In this document: piece by piece, positions 13,850-16,688 of the stretch
How positions within the stretch are numbered: the first letter of the stretch is position 1
Layout of the letters: each line of letters starts with the position of its first letter
From: DATHGT01 sp035317605
Lineage (GTDB): Bacteria > Methylomirabilota > Methylomirabilia > Rokubacteriales > CSP1-6
DNA: 16,688 bases
Assembly: GCA_035317605.1 (NCBI GenBank)
Contig: DATHGT010000123.1
Span: forward strand, 1-16,688
Reading direction: 5' to 3'
Position numbers and translations under genes: made by a program
The notes under the pieces: model-generated
The model's database searches: none
Seen by the model: only the letters and a program-made list of their open reading frames with translations
Told to the model about the DNA's origin: nothing

Positions 13850-14992
13850 TCAGTGCGACGGCTCGCCGGATACGGCGCGCATCGATCGCAGACCGAGCCG
13901 GTCGAGGCGGGGCAAGACTTCGGCGGCGAAATACGGCAGTTCCTTCAGGTAGTCCACGAAGTTGATGGCCAGACCATCCAGACCCGCCGCCCGGAGCCGG
14001 GAAAACTCCCGCGCGACCGCGTCGGGGTCGCCTACGACGCAGTAGGACCCCCGCGCGAGGACACGCCGCGCGAGCGGATTGTGCCCGCTGTGTACCAAGC
14101 GCTGGGGATCCCTGCCCAGGCGACCTTCCTTCGCGTGCAGGTCGGCCAAATAGCCGATCGCGCCCAGGTCGGCGTGATCGACGACGTGCTGCAGATAGTC
14201 GTCGGCCTCCGCCTGGGTCGGGCGGCACACGATACCGACCGGAGTCCACACCTGGATCTCGCGGCCGCGCTCACGCGCCAGGCGCTTGGTCTCGGCGATC
14301 CGCGTGGTGCTGGCCTCCGGGGTCTCGACCGCGTCGAAATGCAGGTCCGAGTGGCGAATGGCGAACCCGCGCCCGGTGTCGGAGCTGCCGGCGTTCATCA
14401 TCACCGGGGCCGTCCCTCCGAAGGGCCGCGGGGATCCCTCCACGCCGTGGAGTCGGTAGTACGCCCCTTCGTAGTCGAACCGTTCTTCTCCGGCCCAGAT
14501 CCGCTTGACGATCGTCCACCACTCGTCGCCCTGCGCGTAGCGAGCGTCGTGCTCCTTCTTGGTGACCCCGAACATCTGGAATTCGTCCTCGTTCCAGCCG
14601 CAGACGATGTTCACGCCGAGCCGGCCTCGCCCGATGTGGTCGCCGGTGGCCATCTGCTTGGCGGCCACGAGGGGATGATGCAGGGGAACGTGGACCGTGC
14701 AGAACACGTGGAGGCGACGGGTGGCCGCGAGCAGGCCGCACGCCCACGCGATCGATTCGAAGCTGGAGCCGTTCGGGTTGGAGTCACCGCCATAGCCTCG
14801 CCACCGGGCGATGGGCACCATGCACTCGATCCCCATCGCGTCCGCCATCTGCGCGAGCTCGAGATTGTTCTCCCAGCTGGCCTCCCAGCGTTCGGGGAGC
14901 GTGGCGTAGGTCCTCCCGCTGGAGCAATTGGCGCCGAACAGCCCGAGTCGAAGACCGTTATCGGCCGCGAGAGCGGTCGTGCGTTGGCGCAT
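13850..14992 (-). CDS. LLM-class flavin-dependent monooxygenase (RutA / dimethylsulfone-monooxygenase-like)
   Basis: The product is 380 residues from the ATG at 14992. A TTG at 15052 would extend it, but adds no family sequence, and the site before 14992 is weak. Landmarks are RLGLFGANCSSGRTY, WENNLELAQMADAMGIECMV, ARWRGYGGDSNPNGSSFESI, VHVPLHHPLVAAKQMATGDH, GRGRLGVNIVCGWNEDEFQM, FDYEGAYYRLHGVEG and NAGSSDTGRGFA. This subgroup uses FMNH2 and O2 to attack pyrimidine rings, sulfones, sulfonates or acetate-type chelates. The product is clearly different from the other LLM protein in the window. No flavin reductase gene is adjacent. The end of the gene is duplicated at 12949-13002. Confidence 0.93.
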   Translation of the reverse strand: MRQRTTALAADNGLRLGLFGANCSSGRTYATLPERWEASWENNLELAQMADAMGIECMVPIARWRGYGGDSNPNGSSFESIAWACGLLAATRRLHVFCTVHVPLHHPLVAAKQMATGDHIGRGRLGVNIVCGWNEDEFQMFGVTKKEHDARYAQGDEWWTIVKRIWAGEERFDYEGAYYRLHGVEGSPRPFGGTAPVMMNAGSSDTGRGFAIRHSDLHFDAVETPEASTTRIAETKRLARERGREIQVWTPVGIVCRPTQAEADDYLQHVVDHADLGAIGYLADLHAKEGRLGRDPQRLVHSGHNPLARRVLARGSYCVVGDPDAVAREFSRLRAAGLDGLAINFVDYLKELPYFAAEVLPRLDRLGLRSMRAVSGEPSH

Positions 14993-15129
14993 CAGGACCG
15001 TCCATCCCGTCGCGATGGCTTCAAGCCCGCGCGGGGGGGATAGCCCGTTCAAGGGGCGTTTTCGAGCCGGCCTGCCGGGGCGAGTCTGCGGCAGCGCAGA
15101 TCACGTCCCTCGGCCGGCGGGCCGCGACA

Positions 15130-15165
15130 CTGGCCGCCGACATCAAGACGATCGGGAAGGTCGAG
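15130..15165 (+). pseudogene. Relic of the 3' end of a Bug/TctC gene
   Basis: These 36 bases match the last codons of the intact Bug/TctC gene (2470-2505) at 33 positions and translate LAADIKTIGKVE. The stop codon has become CAA, and the frame continues to a TGA at 15190-15192. Upstream, only about three further codons resemble the family. The relic is in plus orientation and ends just before the hairpin at 15173-15204. Confidence 0.6.
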
Positions 15166-15172
15166 CAAGAAC

Positions 15173-15204
15173 GAAGAAACCCGCCCAGTTGAGCGGGTTT
15201 CTTC
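15173..15204. terminator. Strong intrinsic terminator hairpin
   Basis: GAAGAAACCCGC (15173-15184) and its exact reverse complement GCGGGTTTCTTC (15193-15204) enclose an 8-base loop. Read on the minus strand, the stem is followed by a T-rich GTTCTTG. It lies 47 bases past the stop of the secreted protein gene (15252) and so probably ends that transcript. The A-rich/T-rich stem ends would allow bidirectional function. Confidence 0.85.
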
Positions 15205-15251
15205 TTAAACCTGTTGATTGCGCCTACTTTGTCAACAGCCTGTACGATCTA

Positions 15252-15890
15252 TTACTTTCCTGCCTTGCCGAACTTGACGTTGTTGACTGTCCAGATTGCA
15301 GACGGTTCGCTCGGTGTGCGCTCCGCGACAATGAAGACGAAGTTGTCTATCGCAACTCTCGCGCCCGGATTCGCCGCGAGGAAAGCCGCCCAGTTTGCGC
15401 GGGGTGTAACACCCCCTTCGTAGATCACGCACACCGAATCCTTGACGATGTCCACGACCCCGTTCACGCCAGGGCAATAGAAAGCGTCGACGAACGCGTA
15501 GAAATTCGTCGTGCCATTACCGTCCGTGTCGATCGGAATGTTGTAGCTGAGGTTTCCCGGCTGCGCAGCAATCGTGCCAGTGTAGTGGTACGAAAGCTGA
15601 GTGATGTCAGTGAGGAGCGCGCCGTACAGGTTGCTCTCGAGCGTGTACACCCCGGCGTAGTCGCCGGTGGCACTGCTGCTGCTGAGGTTGAGTGTCGCTG
15701 AACCCTTCGCACCGCTGGAATTCGGCGTGCATGTCCCGCCGAAACCACCGTCGGTGGTGCCATCAAAACATTGGAGCTTGTTCTGACCTGGCGCTGTAGC
15801 AGGTGCACCGGCGGTGACGGGCATCGCCGATGCCACCATAAGAGCGATTGCTCCACATACGGCTACGGTGGGGATGACTTTGAACCTCAT
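15252..15890 (-). CDS. Secreted protein of unknown function
   Basis: The product is 212 residues. AAAGGAGA precedes the ATG by about 7 bases. Residues 1-28 are a signal peptide (VAVCGAIALMVASAMPVTAG). The mature part is rich in Ser, Thr, Gly and Asn with alternating hydrophobics (GSATLNLSSSSATGDYAGVY, IDTDGNGTTNFYAFVDAFYC), suggesting a beta-rich extracellular fold. Its four cysteines could form two disulfides. DTDGNGT resembles a short calcium-binding loop, but one copy is weak evidence. I do not recognise the family. The gene is visibly less GC-rich than its neighbours, has its own terminator, and is bordered by a TctC relic and by a 20-bp repeat. A TTGACA on the minus strand at 16016-16011 could be a -35 box, but no convincing -10 follows. 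Confidence 0.8.
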   Translation of the reverse strand: MRFKVIPTVAVCGAIALMVASAMPVTAGAPATAPGQNKLQCFDGTTDGGFGGTCTPNSSGAKGSATLNLSSSSATGDYAGVYTLESNLYGALLTDITQLSYHYTGTIAAQPGNLSYNIPIDTDGNGTTNFYAFVDAFYCPGVNGVVDIVKDSVCVIYEGGVTPRANWAAFLAANPGARVAIDNFVFIVAERTPSEPSAIWTVNNVKFGKAGK

Positions 15891-16029
15891 GCTTGTCTCC
15901 TTTGTGGTGGTCTCTTGATTCGTGGACCGACACTGCCGATGATCCGCTCACTCAGATCGGATGCCACAGAGTCGCTCGATGCGTCCGAGAGTGATCCAAA
16001 GCAGCCGGTGTGTCAAGTGGCTCTGCGAG

Positions 16030-16049
16030 CCACACCCCGCGATCGGGAA
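16030..16049 (+). repeat. 20-bp exact repeat, copy 2
   Basis: Identical to 5383-5402 in the same orientation. Here it lies 7 bases beyond the stop codon of the D-2-hydroxyacid dehydrogenase (minus strand) and upstream of the unknown secreted protein. It could be part of the dehydrogenase 3' untranslated region that was copied elsewhere. Confidence 0.7.
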
Positions 16050-16056
16050 GCGGTCG

Positions 16057-16688
16057 TCACCGCTTCTTTCGTTCGAGCGCTTCCGGATTCATCACGTCGA
16101 TCGGCTTGCCCGCGGCCCACGCCAGCAGCCGGTCGACTCCGCCGGCGTAGATGCCCTCGTATCCTTCCTTTTCCGCGTAGCCGAGGTGGGGGGTGCACAG
16201 CGCATTGCTCATCGTGAGCAGCGGATGCGCGGCGCCGACAACCGGCTCCGTTTCGTAGACGTCCACCGCCGCGAAACCCGGGCGGCCCTTGGCCAGCGCG
16301 GCGACGAGCGCTCCTTCCGCGATGATGGGCGCGCGACTCGTGTTGACGAGCAGCGCTGTTGGTTTCATGCGCGCGAGATCGTCGGCCGTGACGATGCCGC
16401 GAGTCTCCTTGCCTCCGGGCAGGTGCAGGCTGAGGACGTCGGCCTCCTCGAAGAAGGCCTCCCGGCTGGCCGCGACCTCGAAGCCCTCGGCACGAGCGCG
16501 CGCCGTGGAGCCTTCGCGGCCCCAGCACACGACCTTCATCCCGAACGCCCGTCCGACCCGCGCCACCGCCGCTCCGATGTGGCCGAACGCGTAGATGCCG
16601 AGCGTGTTGCCCTCGAGACGCGTGCCGACGGTCGTGTGCCAGTGCCCCTGCTTGAGGCGCTCCACCTCGAACGGCAGATGGCGCAGCG
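16057..16688 (-). CDS. D-2-hydroxyacid dehydrogenase (NAD-binding and catalytic parts; N-terminus beyond window)
   Basis: The frame is open to the right edge (LRHLPFEVERLKQGHWH), so the N-terminal domain is outside the window. It belongs to the NAD(P)-dependent 2-hydroxyacid dehydrogenase family (3-phosphoglycerate dehydrogenase-like). Catalytic residues are visible: Arg in LVNTSRAPII, Glu in VDVYETEPV and His in CTPHLGY. The nucleotide-binding loop reads GIYAFGHIG, with Ala in place of the first Gly of GxGxxG. The C-terminus (IDVMNPEAL) is as expected for members that lack a regulatory domain. Family members reduce 2-oxoacids or oxidise 2-hydroxyacids. The exact substrate is unknown. Confidence 0.92.
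   Translation of the reverse strand, partial: LRHLPFEVERLKQGHWHTTVGTRLEGNTLGIYAFGHIGAAVARVGRAFGMKVVCWGREGSTARARAEGFEVAASREAFFEEADVLSLHLPGGKETRGIVTADDLARMKPTALLVNTSRAPIIAEGALVAALAKGRPGFAAVDVYETEPVVGAAHPLLTMSNALCTPHLGYAEKEGYEGIYAGGVDRLLAWAAGKPIDVMNPEALERKKR

Noticed and set aside
13853..15043. 396-codon open frame antisense to the second LLM gene
   Set aside because: Its translation has no recognisable motif, and the opposite strand carries a complete LLM protein.

Overview
The window is a GC-rich stretch of bacterial chromosome. Its gene families are a Bug/TctC solute-binding protein, LLM-class flavin oxidoreductases, VOC proteins, a D-2-hydroxyacid dehydrogenase, VapBC and IS91-type relics. 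This mix suggests a free-living soil or groundwater bacterium with a large genome, such as Rokubacteria/Methylomirabilota-like or proteobacterial lineages. There is no rRNA or other marker gene, so the taxonomy is an inference. I see no tRNA, rRNA or CRISPR array.

Left part (1-3730): a mosaic with many broken genes. It holds the start of a small conserved gene (minus, cut by the window edge), a frameshifted IS91-type transposase relic, a small secreted Pro/Gly-rich protein, a collapsed VapB-VapC locus, one intact Bug/TctC binding protein, two 5'-truncated genes lying head to head (VOC and metallo-beta-lactamase fold), and a second IS91 relic that preserves only a C-terminus. A gene-free stretch with an orphan ribosome-binding leader follows.

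Middle part (3733-11192, all plus strand): a membrane-spanning trypsin-like protease with a C-terminal FHA domain, visibly less GC-rich than its surroundings. Next come an ECF-type sigma factor translationally coupled to a VOC protein, the first codons of a lost MFS transporter gene, and a tight two-gene operon of a lipoxygenase and a secreted alpha/beta hydrolase with a nucleophile elbow. A frameshifted HAD phosphatase and an intact LLM oxidoreductase end this part. The lipoxygenase-hydrolase pair is the most notable system: the hydrolase could free fatty acids outside the cytoplasm and the lipoxygenase could oxygenate polyunsaturated ones.

Right part (11207-16688): an APH-fold phosphotransferase and a type-I extradiol-dioxygenase-like VOC protein diverge from a region with two GACGCGTCT sites. 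A cysteine-rich secreted protein with an MVL-lectin-like segment follows, then a second LLM monooxygenase, an unrecognised secreted protein ending at a strong terminator, and a partial D-2-hydroxyacid dehydrogenase.

Several atypical genes (protease-FHA, Cys-rich protein, unknown secreted protein, lipoxygenase operon) border short relics of other genes: a duplicated LLM 3' end, a duplicated TctC 3' end, an MFS 5' end, a repeated leader, and a 20-bp exact repeat. This suggests repeated cassette-like insertion and loss at gene ends.
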